Part shown: one piece after another, positions 1-8,301 of the stretch
How positions within the stretch are numbered: the stretch's first letter is position 1
How the letters are laid out: every line of letters starts with the position of its first letter
DNA from: Arcobacteraceae bacterium
GTDB taxonomy: Bacteria; Campylobacterota; Campylobacteria; Campylobacterales; Arcobacteraceae
Direction: 5' to 3'
DNA: 44,061 nt
Assembly (NCBI GenBank): GCA_021107755.1
Contig: JAIOSF010000030.1
Coordinates: 1-44,061 of the forward strand
Made by a program: the position numbers and the translations under genes
Notes under the pieces: model-generated
Seen by the model: the letters and a program-made list of their open reading frames with translations, nothing else
What the model was told of the DNA's origin: nothing
The model's database searches: none

Positions 1-259
1 AACTCATGATGTAGCTCTTGATACAGATAAGATTGCTAAACTTGTTGTAAGTGATGCTGATGCAAAAGAGTTTATTGGTAAAAACGAGGTAAAAGCAAAA
101 ACTATGGATAAACACCAAACAGCTTCCTCAACTACAACACCCAAAACTACTTCAACAAAAGAAGAGACACCAAAACCAGTATCACAATCTAAACCATCGA
201 AACAAATAGAACCTATTAAAGCTTCTAAAGATAATGATGATGAGTGGGCAAGCTTTTAG
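1..259 (+). CDS. Methyl-accepting chemotaxis protein, C-terminal end (partial)
   Basis: Only the last 85 codons are in the window; frame 2 is open from the left edge to a TAG stop. The encoded end starts [19 protein letters not shown], which closes an MCP signalling domain, then runs through a Thr/Lys/Pro/Ser-rich linker and ends in NDDDEWASF. The terminal EWASF fits the xWxxF pattern of the CheR/CheB-binding pentapeptide of E. coli receptors (NWETF). The first 58 bases match positions 2526-2583 of the next gene almost exactly, so the two are tandem paralogues. The sensor domain lies outside the window, so no ligand can be proposed. Confidence 0.9.
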   Translation, partial: THDVALDTDKIAKLVVSDADAKEFIGKNEVKAKTMDKHQTASSTTTPKTTSTKEETPKPVSQSKPSKQIEPIKASKDNDDEWASF

Positions 260-272
260 TAGCTTGTCTTTT
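248..272 (+). terminator. Hairpin after the first chemotaxis receptor
   Basis: CAAGCT (249-254) pairs with AGCTTG (261-266) around a 6-nt loop, and the stem can extend by G248 with T267. A short TTTT follows. It overlaps the stop codon, as does the hairpin at the end of the next receptor gene. Confidence 0.5.
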
Positions 273-390
273 CATATTTATTAAATTATCTTTTTTATTC
301 TCAAATCATATAATCTTCTTTTAGGTACAAAATAAAATTAACAATAAAATTATATATTAATTAATTTTTGGGTAAAATCAATATTATAAA

Positions 391-421
391 TGTGACATTT
401 TATATAAATTATGTGACATTT
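391..421 (+). promoter_or_regulatory. Direct repeat TGTGACATTT upstream of chemotaxis receptor
   Basis: TGTGACATTT occurs at 391-400 and again at 412-421, start to start 21 bp, about two helical turns. It ends 20 bp before the receptor start and lies just after an AT-rich stretch with -10-like sequences near 382-389. The regular spacing suggests binding of a dimeric regulator to one face of the helix. The half-site resembles the TGTGA of CRP/FNR sites, but no inverted partner is present. Confidence 0.4.
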
Positions 422-441
422 GAGACTTAAGAAGGAATAGT

Positions 442-2781
442 ATGAATTTAAATTCAATAAATAGAAAAATTGGGGTATCTGTAATTGCTATATCATTAAT
501 AGCACTCATTATAGGTTTTTTAGTACTAAAATGGTACGCAAATAAAAATGAACAAAATGTTTATGAAAAGGTTGCTATATCTTTAACAACTACTGTAGGT
601 CAAAAGCTTAATGCCAAAAAAGCTGTTGGTATATCAAATGCCGTAAGTATTGCAAATGATGGAAGAATCAAAAAGGCACTTAGAACAGATGAAAGAAAAT
701 GGGCAATAGTAACACTTGGATTTATTAGTGAAAAGATGAAAAAATCTACCCCATTTAAAAATATCAAAGTACATGTGCATACAAAAGATAATAAGTCTTT
801 TGTAAGAAGTTGGAAACTTGATAAGTTTGGTGACGATTTAAGTTCGTTTAGAGATAGTGTAGTAAAAGTAAATCAGACACAAACTGCTGTAAATACTTTT
901 GAAGTTGGAAATGCTGGTTTATCATTGCGTTCAGTTGCATGTGTAACAGATGATGATGGAACACACTTAGGTTCTTTAGAGTTTATGCAAGGTCTTAACT
1001 CTGTTGCAAAAAGTTTTGATAAATCAAAAGATGGCTTTTTACTCCTTATGGATGATAAGTTTTTAAGAGGTGAGTCCACTAACAAATTTAAAAACTATGT
1101 AATCTCACAAAAATTTATAAATAAAGATTTTTTAGCAGATGCAAACAAAATTAATATGCAACTACTATTAAAAGATAAAATATATATCACAGATAAATAT
1201 TTCTATACTTATGTAGATGTAAAAGATTTCAATGACCAAAAATTAGGAATCGCACTAGTTGCTTCACCTATGTCTAAAGTAGCCCATGCAATTGAAGCTT
1301 CCCAAGAGATGATTAATGTTGCACTTATTATTATTGTATTACTTGTATTATTTATCCTGATTGCATTGATGATCCTTTTAAAAAGAATCATTAGTAGCCC
1401 TTTAAAAAGTTTTGAAGATGGACTATTAGGATTTTTCAAATATCTAAACAAAGAGACAACTTCTGTACAAGAGCTTACAATACACTCAAATGATGAGATT
1501 GGTATCATGTCAAATGTTATTAATGAAAATATTAGAAAAACAAAGAATATTATAGATTTAGACAATAACTTTTTAAAAGAGGTAGAAGATATTATTCTGA
1601 CCATTAAAAATGGATTTTTAAATCAAAGACTTGAAAATAAACCAGCATCTGAGAATTTAGAAGAGTTAAGAAATCATATTAATGATATGCTTCTAAATCT
1701 CCAACTAAAAGTTTGTACAAATATCAATGACTTAAGTAGTGCCCTTGAAAAATATGCTAAACTCGATTTTACACATAGAATAGAGGGATGTAATAGTGAA
1801 GTAACTATGGGATTAAATAATCTTGCAAACATTATCAATGATATGTTAGTAGAAAATAAAGCAAATGGTTTAACATTAGGGGAGAGTTCAAGCATCTTAC
1901 TAAAAAATGTAGATACATTAAATAAAAACTCAAATGAAGCAGCAGCAGCTTTAGAAGAAACAGCAGCAGCTATTGAGGAGATAACAAGTAATATCTCTAG
2001 CAATACTCATAATATTGTTGAGATGGCACAAATAGCTTCAAATGTAACTGATTCTGCCTCAAAAGGTGAAACTTTAGCAACTCAAACAACAAAAGCTATG
2101 AATGAGATAGACCAAGAGGTAAATGCTATTAATGATGCTATTACAGTAATAGATCAAATTGCATTCCAAACAAATATTCTCTCTTTAAATGCAGCTGTTG
2201 AAGCAGCAACTGCTGGTGAAGCTGGAAAAGGATTTGCTGTTGTTGCTCAAGAGGTTAGAAATTTAGCTAGCAGAAGTGCTGAAGCGGCAAATGAGATTAA
2301 AGCTTTAGTGCAAAATGCAACATCAAAATCAAATGGTGGTAAAAAAATAGCAGATGAGATGATTAGTGGATATAGCACTTTAAATGAAAATATTTCTAAA
2401 ACAATAGAGCTTATCAAAGATGTAGAGATGGCTAGTAAAGAGCAACTTACTGGTATTGAGCAAATTAATGATGCTGTAAATAGTCTTGATCAACAAACAC
2501 AACAAAATGCAATGATAGCTTCTCAAACTCATGATGTAGCTCTTGATACAGACAAGATTGCTAAACTTGTTGTAAGTGATGCTAATAGTAAGAATTTTAT
2601 TGGTAAAGAAACTGTTCAAGCCAAAAATATGAAGCAAGCCCATCAATCTAATAGTGATTTAACAAAAACAATGGTACCAAACTCAAAAGCACCTAGTATA
2701 AAAAGTAATCAAAAAACTCAAAATACAATAAAACCTATTGTATCATCAAAAGATAACGATGATGAGTGGGCAAGTTTTTAA
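442..2781 (+). CDS. Methyl-accepting chemotaxis protein
   Basis: A 779-aa transmembrane chemoreceptor that would signal to CheA/CheW. One membrane helix lies near residues 10-29 and a second near 289-313, enclosing a periplasmic sensor region of about 260 residues of unrecognised type. A HAMP-like and helical linker follows, then the cytoplasmic signalling domain, whose conserved hairpin tip lies around residues 570-615 ([20 protein letters not shown], then [15 protein letters not shown]). Ala/Glu-rich segments before the tip look like methylation helices. The C-terminus is a flexible Ser/Lys/Thr/Gln-rich tail ending DDEWASF, a likely CheR/CheB tether. The start is supported by AAGAAGGAATAGT before the ATG. 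It is a tandem paralogue of the truncated gene at the window edge. Confidence 0.95.
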   Translation: MNLNSINRKIGVSVIAISLIALIIGFLVLKWYANKNEQNVYEKVAISLTTTVGQKLNAKKAVGISNAVSIANDGRIKKALRTDERKWAIVTLGFISEKMKKSTPFKNIKVHVHTKDNKSFVRSWKLDKFGDDLSSFRDSVVKVNQTQTAVNTFEVGNAGLSLRSVACVTDDDGTHLGSLEFMQGLNSVAKSFDKSKDGFLLLMDDKFLRGESTNKFKNYVISQKFINKDFLADANKINMQLLLKDKIYITDKYFYTYVDVKDFNDQKLGIALVASPMSKVAHAIEASQEMINVALIIIVLLVLFILIALMILLKRIISSPLKSFEDGLLGFFKYLNKETTSVQELTIHSNDEIGIMSNVINENIRKTKNIIDLDNNFLKEVEDIILTIKNGFLNQRLENKPASENLEELRNHINDMLLNLQLKVCTNINDLSSALEKYAKLDFTHRIEGCNSEVTMGLNNLANIINDMLVENKANGLTLGESSSILLKNVDTLNKNSNEAAAALEETAAAIEEITSNISSNTHNIVEMAQIASNVTDSASKGETLATQTTKAMNEIDQEVNAINDAITVIDQIAFQTNILSLNAAVEAATAGEAGKGFAVVAQEVRNLASRSAEAANEIKALVQNATSKSNGGKKIADEMISGYSTLNENISKTIELIKDVEMASKEQLTGIEQINDAVNSLDQQTQQNAMIASQTHDVALDTDKIAKLVVSDANSKNFIGKETVQAKNMKQAHQSNSDLTKTMVPNSKAPSIKSNQKTQNTIKPIVSSKDNDDEWASF

Positions 2782-2789
2782 AACTTGCC
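2769..2789. terminator. Perfect inverted repeat over the receptor stop codon
   Basis: GGCAAGTTTT (2769-2778) and AAAACTTGCC (2780-2789) are perfect inverted repeats. They span the stop of the + strand receptor and lie 4 bp beyond the stop of the small minus-strand gene, so this may end transcription in both directions. There is no long T tract. Confidence 0.45.
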
Positions 2790-2793
2790 TCTA

Positions 2794-2967
2794 TTATCTA
2801 TTGTAAGGGATAAAACTATTCGGCATATTTGAATCTACACTATTTTTTATAAGAGTATATCCAAGCCCAATAGCTAATAATCCAGATACAACCATATAAA
2901 CGATCTTTCTTTTTTGTGGTGATTCATTTCCATTGTAATCATCAATTTGATTTAATGTTGGTTCCAT
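2794..2967 (-). CDS. Small single-span membrane protein (57 aa), divergent to the copper receptor
   Basis: A 57-aa reading frame starting MEPTLNQIDDYNGNESPQKR, with one hydrophobic helix at about residues 22-40 and a short C-terminal tail ending NSFIPYNR. The Lys/Arg pair just before the helix predicts a cytoplasmic N-terminus and a periplasmic tail containing one Met. The start has a clear ribosome site (AGAAGGA, about 6 nt upstream). Its promoter is well formed: on the minus strand two TTAAC half-sites 11 bp apart are followed 10 nt later by TATAAT (3003-2998). This mirrors the promoters of the neighbouring copper-locus genes. I recognise no family. Promoter sharing suggests an accessory role in that locus (inference). 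Confidence 0.75.
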   Translation of the reverse strand: MEPTLNQIDDYNGNESPQKRKIVYMVVSGLLAIGLGYTLIKNSVDSNMPNSFIPYNR

Positions 2968-2997
2968 TTTTTTCCTTCTAAAGTAAATTCAGATCAA

Positions 2998-3058
2998 ATT
3001 ATAAACCTCTTTTGTTAAGTAATTGTTAATTAACACATAATTAACAAAAGTCTATTAC
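2998..3058. promoter_or_regulatory. Divergent operator-promoter of the copper locus
   Basis: Four half-sites form an exact dyad centred between 3029 and 3030: GTTAA at 3014-3018 and 3025-3029, TTAAC at 3030-3034 and 3041-3045. Each same-orientation pair is spaced 11 bp, as in sites bound by tandem OmpR/PhoB-type regulators. Leftward, TATAAT lies at 3003-2998 (minus strand). Rightward, a -10-like TATTAC lies at 3053-3058. No good -35 is visible; the second half-site of each pair occupies the spacer side of the -35 region, as expected of an activator. Confidence 0.65.
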
Positions 3059-3095
3059 CATTTCAACTTAATTTCAAAACTTCAAAAGGACAAAT

Positions 3096-5108
3096 ATGAA
3101 AAAAAAGATAGTATTATCAATCGCTGCAGCTTTTGTAATAAGTGCACAGGCAGAAGATTTAGGGACTATAGAGATCAAAGAAGAAGTAAACACAAAAGTT
3201 GTTAATAATATCAGTACACAAGAGGTAAAAAATGCAGACCTAGCGGAAGCACTAGCAAAAAAATCTGCAAGTATCTCCCTTATAAGAAGAAGTGGTATTG
3301 CAAATGATATAGTTCTTAGAGGTCAAAAAAGAGATAACATCAAAGTAACTATAGATGATGGTATGGTTTGTGGTGCTTGTCCGAATAGAATGGATCCTCC
3401 AACTTCACATGTTATTACAACTATGGTTGATAGTGTAGAGATAAAAGAGGGTCCATTTGATGTAACAGAGTTTGGAACTCTAAGTGGCGGAGTAAAAATC
3501 AAAACTGTACAACCGCAAGAGGGTTTACATGGTGAAATTGGTACTACTATTGGAAGTTATGGATACAAAAAAGGTATTATAAGTGTAAGTGGTGGAAATG
3601 ATAAAATCAAAGCACTATTTACATACTCAAAAGAGGAAAGTGATCAGTATGAAGATGGTGATGGAAATACAATGGCTGAACAAACTGCATTAGCTCAAGA
3701 TCCTACTAAATACAATACTGGAACTGACAATAGATATTTAGATGCTTATAAGGATATGAAAGCTTACGAAAAAAGATCTATTATGGCAAAAGCTATTGCA
3801 AATATCTCAGATACACAAGACCTAGAAATAAGTGCTACACAAAATAGAAGTGATGATATACTTTATCCATCTAGTGGGATGGATGCACTTTATGATGATA
3901 GTAATTTATATAATGTAAAATATACTGCTAGAGAGTTAGGAAGTTTTTCAAAGAAACTTGAAGTGAAAGCTTATAGAACAGATGTGGACCATCCAATGTC
4001 AATTGATTATAGAATAAAAAATAATTTTGTTCCAGCAGCGATGAAAGGATTAACAAACCATCTTACTACAGATGTTACAGGTGCAAAAATTATTAATACT
4101 TTTGATGCATTAAGTAGAGAATTTACAATAGGTCTTGATAGCAGTAAGAGAAATTGGGATGGAAAATATTATAGCAATATGAATCCCTCTATAAGAAAAA
4201 GTATCAACGATACAGATACAAAAAACAATGCAATATTTATAAAGTGTAAAAATCAATTAGACAAATTAACTCTAGAATTAGGTGCAAGATATGACTCAAC
4301 AAAAATAGATACTAATGGCGCAGAGCAAGATAATAAATATACTGATTTTAGTGGAAATATTATGGCTACATATAATAGTGATGAAAATACAAAGTATTTT
4401 ATTGGATTAGGACAAGCTAGCCGTGTTCCAGATGCAAGAGAATTATATTTTGTAGCTTCAAATGGTACTAGCGTAGGAACAGAAGATTTAAAAGCTACAA
4501 CAAATAGAGAGTTAGACTTTGGAACAGAACACTATTATAAAGATGGAAAAATTAAAGCAAAATTTTTCTATAGTGATTTAAAAGACTATATCTACTATAG
4601 AGATACAGGTGCAGCAACTAATAAGTTTGAAAATATTGATGCTAAGATATATGGATTAGAGTTTAGTGGTTCTTATTATATCAATGAACAATTTACACTT
4701 GATGGTGGATATACTTACAAAATTGGTAAAAAAGATAAAGCCATAGCTGGTCAAACAGATACAGATTTAGCAGATATTACACCAGCAAAACTAACTCTTG
4801 CACTTAACTATGATTATAATAACCACACAAATGCAATGATAGAATTTATCAATGTATCATCATGGAATAAATATGATAGTGATAATGGAGAGCAACATAT
4901 ATCTGGATACAATATAGTTAATCTTAAAGCACAAACAACTGTTGCCAAAAATTTTGAAATCACTGTAGGGATTGATAACCTTTTTGACAAAACTTATGCT
5001 GTTTCAAACACATACAGAGACTTAACACTTTTAAGTGATGGAACAGAAGTTATGCTTTTAAATGAACCAGGAAGATATATCTATACTAGCTTAAAATATA
5101 AATTCTAA
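3096..5108 (+). CDS. oprC: TonB-dependent copper receptor, OprC/NosA type
   Basis: A 670-aa outer-membrane receptor with a signal peptide (MKKKIVLSIAAAFVISAQA, cut before EDLG), an N-terminal plug domain (about 35-140) and a 22-strand type barrel ending in aromatic YTSLKYKF. The plug contains GACPNRMDPPTSH, the signature of the OprC/NosA copper-receptor family. C95 and M99 form a CxxxM motif, and H299-P-M301 forms HxM in the barrel. In P. aeruginosa OprC these two motifs together bind copper. C92 is an additional nearby Cys. The start ATG is preceded by AAAAGGA. Role: energy-dependent uptake of copper into the periplasm, driven by the ExbB/ExbD/TonB genes nearby. Assignment to copper is firm at family level; whether Cu(I) or Cu(II) is taken up is not visible. 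Confidence 0.92.
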   Translation: MKKKIVLSIAAAFVISAQAEDLGTIEIKEEVNTKVVNNISTQEVKNADLAEALAKKSASISLIRRSGIANDIVLRGQKRDNIKVTIDDGMVCGACPNRMDPPTSHVITTMVDSVEIKEGPFDVTEFGTLSGGVKIKTVQPQEGLHGEIGTTIGSYGYKKGIISVSGGNDKIKALFTYSKEESDQYEDGDGNTMAEQTALAQDPTKYNTGTDNRYLDAYKDMKAYEKRSIMAKAIANISDTQDLEISATQNRSDDILYPSSGMDALYDDSNLYNVKYTARELGSFSKKLEVKAYRTDVDHPMSIDYRIKNNFVPAAMKGLTNHLTTDVTGAKIINTFDALSREFTIGLDSSKRNWDGKYYSNMNPSIRKSINDTDTKNNAIFIKCKNQLDKLTLELGARYDSTKIDTNGAEQDNKYTDFSGNIMATYNSDENTKYFIGLGQASRVPDARELYFVASNGTSVGTEDLKATTNRELDFGTEHYYKDGKIKAKFFYSDLKDYIYYRDTGAATNKFENIDAKIYGLEFSGSYYINEQFTLDGGYTYKIGKKDKAIAGQTDTDLADITPAKLTLALNYDYNNHTNAMIEFINVSSWNKYDSDNGEQHISGYNIVNLKAQTTVAKNFEITVGIDNLFDKTYAVSNTYRDLTLLSDGTEVMLLNEPGRYIYTSLKYKF

Positions 5109-5115
5109 TCAAAAT

Positions 5116-5136
5116 AAAGAGGACTTCTCCCTCTTT
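5116..5136 (+). terminator. Hairpin between copper receptor and exbB
   Basis: AAAGAGG (5116-5122) pairs with CCTCTTT (5130-5136) across a 7-nt loop. The T tract is short. It separates the receptor transcript from the operator-promoter of exbB just downstream. Confidence 0.5.
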
Positions 5137-5146
5137 AATTAACTAA

Positions 5147-5176
5147 TTAACAATTACTTAACACTTTTTTTATATT
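5147..5176 (+). promoter_or_regulatory. Operator-promoter upstream of exbB
   Basis: TTAAC at 5147-5151 and 5158-5162, spaced 11 bp, are followed 8 nt later by a -10-like TATATT (5171-5176). A further TTAAC lies at 5139-5143. The arrangement matches the sites before the copper receptor, the second receptor and tonB. Confidence 0.6.
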
Positions 5177-5201
5177 ATTTTCAAAATTTATGGAGAGTAT
5201 A

Positions 5202-5639
5202 GTGGATATAGAACTTTTAAAAAACATTGTTGATTATGGGATCATTGGATTATTAGGATTTATGAGCTTTTTATCTTTTTGGCTTTATATAGAACGACTT
5301 TTATTTTATAAAAATATTGATATAAAAAACTATTCAAAAAAAGAACAATTAGAGATTGATCTTACAAATAATATATCAATCATCTCTTCTTTTGGATCAA
5401 ATGCCCCATATATAGGACTTCTTGGAACTGTATTTGGTATCATTATCACATTTTATACTATGGGACAAAGTGGAGATATAGATGTAAAAACTATCATGAG
5501 TTCTCTAGGACTTGCTCTAAAAGCTACTGCAATGGGTCTAGTTGTAGCAATACCAGCTATAATGTTTTACAATCATTTAACTAGAAAAGTTGAAGTAAAA
5601 CTTGCACTATGGGATATGGAGTTTATAAGTGCAACTTAA
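5202..5639 (+). CDS. exbB: ExbB-type proton channel protein
   Basis: A 145-aa inner-membrane protein of the MotA/TolQ/ExbB family that with ExbD uses the proton gradient to energise TonB. Three membrane segments are visible: one near the N-terminus (GIIGLLGFMSFLSFWLYIE) and a pair in the second half containing the family motif GSNAPYIGLLGTVFGII and the Ala/Thr/Gly-rich ALKATAMGLVVAIPAIMFY. I prefer the GTG start at 5202, which has GGAG 6 nt upstream. The in-frame ATG at 5190 has no ribosome site and would add four residues that contain it. It overlaps exbD by 11 bases, so the two are translationally coupled. Confidence 0.9.
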   Translation: MDIELLKNIVDYGIIGLLGFMSFLSFWLYIERLLFYKNIDIKNYSKKEQLEIDLTNNISIISSFGSNAPYIGLLGTVFGIIITFYTMGQSGDIDVKTIMSSLGLALKATAMGLVVAIPAIMFYNHLTRKVEVKLALWDMEFISAT

Positions 5640-6009
5640 AAAATTCGATACTATCAATGTTGTACCATTTATAGATATTATGCTAGTACTTTTAGTAATA
5701 GTACTTACTACTGCATCTTTTGTAGCTAGAGGAATCATACCAGTTGATTTGAGCGAGGGGAAAAGTGCTACAAAACTAACTGAGCAAAAAATAGTCACAA
5801 TAACTATAAAAGATACCGGTGAACTTTTTTTTAATAAGATAGTTACAACACATAATGAAATCGAACAAAAACTTTCAAAGCTAAAAACCTCAACACCCAT
5901 TAGTATTAACTGTGATAAAAAAGCAAAATTTGAAAACTTTGTTAAAGTGATAGATATACTAAAACTTAAAAACTTCACAAATCTAAGTATAGTTACAAAG
6001 CAAGAATAA
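5629..6009 (+). CDS. exbD: ExbD-type biopolymer transport protein
   Basis: A 126-aa protein of the ExbD/TolR family, partner of ExbB in the TonB motor. It has a short cytoplasmic N-terminus with NVVPFIDIMLVLLVI, where the Asp in the single membrane helix is the proton-carrying residue of the family, followed by a periplasmic domain of about 90 residues. The start is GTG inside the end of exbB. It is followed by about 100 bases containing the operator of the second receptor gene. Confidence 0.9.
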   Translation: MQLKKFDTINVVPFIDIMLVLLVIVLTTASFVARGIIPVDLSEGKSATKLTEQKIVTITIKDTGELFFNKIVTTHNEIEQKLSKLKTSTPISINCDKKAKFENFVKVIDILKLKNFTNLSIVTKQE

Positions 6010-6047
6010 TAAACAAACGAATACTTTAATTTAAATTTAATCTTAAA

Positions 6048-6080
6048 TTTAACACCTAGTTAACACAGCTTAGCTACTAT
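6048..6080 (+). promoter_or_regulatory. Operator-promoter upstream of second TonB-dependent receptor
   Basis: TTAAC at 6049-6053 and 6060-6064, spaced 11 bp. The 18-base stretch 6048-6065 differs from the copper-receptor site (3029-3046) at only three bases. A -10-like TACTAT lies at 6075-6080. Confidence 0.6.
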
Positions 6081-6112
6081 TTCAAAATTTCAAACGATAA
6101 CAAAGGGTGTTT

Positions 6113-8287
6113 ATGAATAAAAAAGTATATATTTCGCTAATCACGGCATTAGTAGTTAATGCAAATGCAGCAGATTTAGGAACTATTAGTGTTGAGTCTT
6201 CAACTATTGGTGATGTAGGAACAATAAATAAAAAAACAGAGTCGTCTACTATAAATCATATTGACTCTGAACTCATAGAAACAATCAATCCAAAAAACAT
6301 CAATGAAGTACTACAAACTATTCCAGGAATTACAGCAGATGTACGATCAACAATTGTTGAAATCCATATAAGAGGTATAGCTCAGCAAGAATTTATGTGG
6401 GAAGATACAGGTGTTGCAATCCTTATTGATGGTGTTCCATTACTCCAAAATGGTGGAAAAGTTAGATTGAATCTAGATAATATTGAATCTATTAAAGTCA
6501 TAAAAGGAGGTGCAAGTTACCTTTATGGGAATAATGCAATGGCTGGTGCATTATTAATCACTACTAAAAAACAAAAGAATAAAAACGGGGGTAGTATTTC
6601 AGTTGAATATGGTAGCGAAAATTTTAAAAATATAAAAGGATCAATCTATAAAGGTACAGAAGACTACTCACTTAACCTTAATTCTAACTATAGAAGTACC
6701 GATGGATACTGGGAAAAAACTTATGTTCAATTAAAATCAATCAATGGTAAAGGGCAATACTATATTGATGAAACAAGTGATTTGACCCTTGGTGCAGATA
6801 TAACAAGAAAATATGATGAAACAACAGGAGGAAGTGTGACAGGTATGAGTGAAGCACTTTCTAATCCTACAGGTGAAGGTGATGGTAGTGTAGCTAGAAC
6901 TGCTGAGTTTTATACGGACCTTGATAAGTACTTTCTTACTTATAATAAAGACTTTAGTGATACAGCTAATCTAAAAGTAAACACTTATTACTATAAAGAT
7001 TTATATGATTATGTTGGAGGACCTGCAGATTTAAATGGAGATAATCTTAATGATACACATACAACTAAAACTGAAGAACTTATTAATCAATACGGTATTA
7101 AAACGGAGTTTAAAGATTCAATTGATCAATTAGCATATTTAATTGGAGTAGATTTAGGACAAAAAGAGTTAGAAACAGATACTCTTACAACTGTAACCTA
7201 TATGTATAGAGGTCCAGCTTCTTACCACCACAATGGAGAATTAGATAATTCCGTAACCGATGAAGACAACCAAGCGATTTATACAGAACTTCAATATAAT
7301 ATAACACCTAAATTAACGACAACTTTTAATGCAAGATTAGATCAAGACAAATATACCTATACAGTTAATCAACTTGATGCAGGAACGGCAATTGTACCTG
7401 TATGGAATAATGTATATATAAGTAGAAATAAAAACTTTACAAATGATTCATACAGAGTTGGTTTTGCTTATCAATTAGATGACGATCAAACTATTTACTC
7501 TAATATTTCAACAGGATTTAGAAACCCTTTAGTCTCAGATATATATAAAGGTGACTTTGACAGTGATTACACAAATAATACAGACCTTAAACCTGAAACT
7601 ACTCTGAGTTATGAATTAGGGATTAGAGGAGATTATCCATTTCTAGACAATAGCTTGGGCTATGAAGTAACCGTATTTCATACTGATACAAAAGATATAA
7701 TTGGAAGAAATGGTGGAACATACTATAGTAATAATGCAGATCTAATGATGGATAATGTTGGTGATGCAGTTAATAGAGGACTTGAACTTATGTTAAAAAC
7801 AGATACTAGCAAAACCCTCTCTGCGAATCTTTCTTATACTTATTTAGATTCATATTACACCTCTCATCAACCATTTTGGATTGACTTAGGAACACAAAGA
7901 AGTGCTGTAGGTGACCAATCATTTGATATTAAAGGTAATGAGCTTCCAAGAGTACCGCATCATAAATTAGATATTATGGTTAATTATAAAATCACTCCTA
8001 AACTAGACTTAATGACTGAATTTTATGCGCAATCAAGTTACTATGCAGATGAAACAAACTTTGTAAAAATGCCTGGATATGAAAAAATCAATATGAAACT
8101 AACTTATGAACATAATAGTCATTGGACATACTTTACTAAAATAGATAATATTTTTGATAAACAACATGTAAGAACAGCTTTTGCTACAAGTGATAGAAAT
8201 ACAAATGGTGTACTTGACATCGAAGATGTAACAATCACTGTTGATCCAGGTAGAGTATTTTATATGGGTTTACAATATAAATTCTAG
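6113..8287 (+). CDS. TonB-dependent outer-membrane receptor, ligand unknown
   Basis: A 724-aa receptor with signal peptide MNKKVYISLITALVVNANA, a plug domain (about residues 40-155, with PKNINEVLQTIPGI and YLYGNNAMAGALLITTKK) and a barrel ending VFYMGLQYKF. The overall form is that of the siderophore/FepA-like class. It lacks the CxxxM and HxM motifs of the copper receptor, so it probably takes a different ligand, perhaps a chelated metal. I start it at the ATG at 6113, placed 6 nt after AAAGGG, rather than the in-frame GTG at 6107 inside that ribosome site. The shared operator and downstream genes place it in the copper regulon, but the substrate cannot be read from sequence. Confidence 0.88.
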   Translation: MNKKVYISLITALVVNANAADLGTISVESSTIGDVGTINKKTESSTINHIDSELIETINPKNINEVLQTIPGITADVRSTIVEIHIRGIAQQEFMWEDTGVAILIDGVPLLQNGGKVRLNLDNIESIKVIKGGASYLYGNNAMAGALLITTKKQKNKNGGSISVEYGSENFKNIKGSIYKGTEDYSLNLNSNYRSTDGYWEKTYVQLKSINGKGQYYIDETSDLTLGADITRKYDETTGGSVTGMSEALSNPTGEGDGSVARTAEFYTDLDKYFLTYNKDFSDTANLKVNTYYYKDLYDYVGGPADLNGDNLNDTHTTKTEELINQYGIKTEFKDSIDQLAYLIGVDLGQKELETDTLTTVTYMYRGPASYHHNGELDNSVTDEDNQAIYTELQYNITPKLTTTFNARLDQDKYTYTVNQLDAGTAIVPVWNNVYISRNKNFTNDSYRVGFAYQLDDDQTIYSNISTGFRNPLVSDIYKGDFDSDYTNNTDLKPETTLSYELGIRGDYPFLDNSLGYEVTVFHTDTKDIIGRNGGTYYSNNADLMMDNVGDAVNRGLELMLKTDTSKTLSANLSYTYLDSYYTSHQPFWIDLGTQRSAVGDQSFDIKGNELPRVPHHKLDIMVNYKITPKLDLMTEFYAQSSYYADETNFVKMPGYEKINMKLTYEHNSHWTYFTKIDNIFDKQHVRTAFATSDRNTNGVLDIEDVTITVDPGRVFYMGLQYKF

Positions 8288-8301
8288 AATCAATATTATA
8301 T

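Noticed and set aside
3014-3045. Fur box controlling the receptor genes
   Set aside because: The repeat is TTAAC in 11-bp steps, not the GATAAT hexamer array of Fur sites, and the first receptor is a copper type.
5190-5201. ATG start at 5190 for exbB
   Set aside because: It has no ribosome site upstream. The GGAG serving the GTG at 5202 lies within those four codons.
6107-6112. GTG start at 6107 for the second receptor
   Set aside because: The GTG lies inside the ribosome site of the ATG at 6113, and starting there would add only two residues to an otherwise normal signal peptide.
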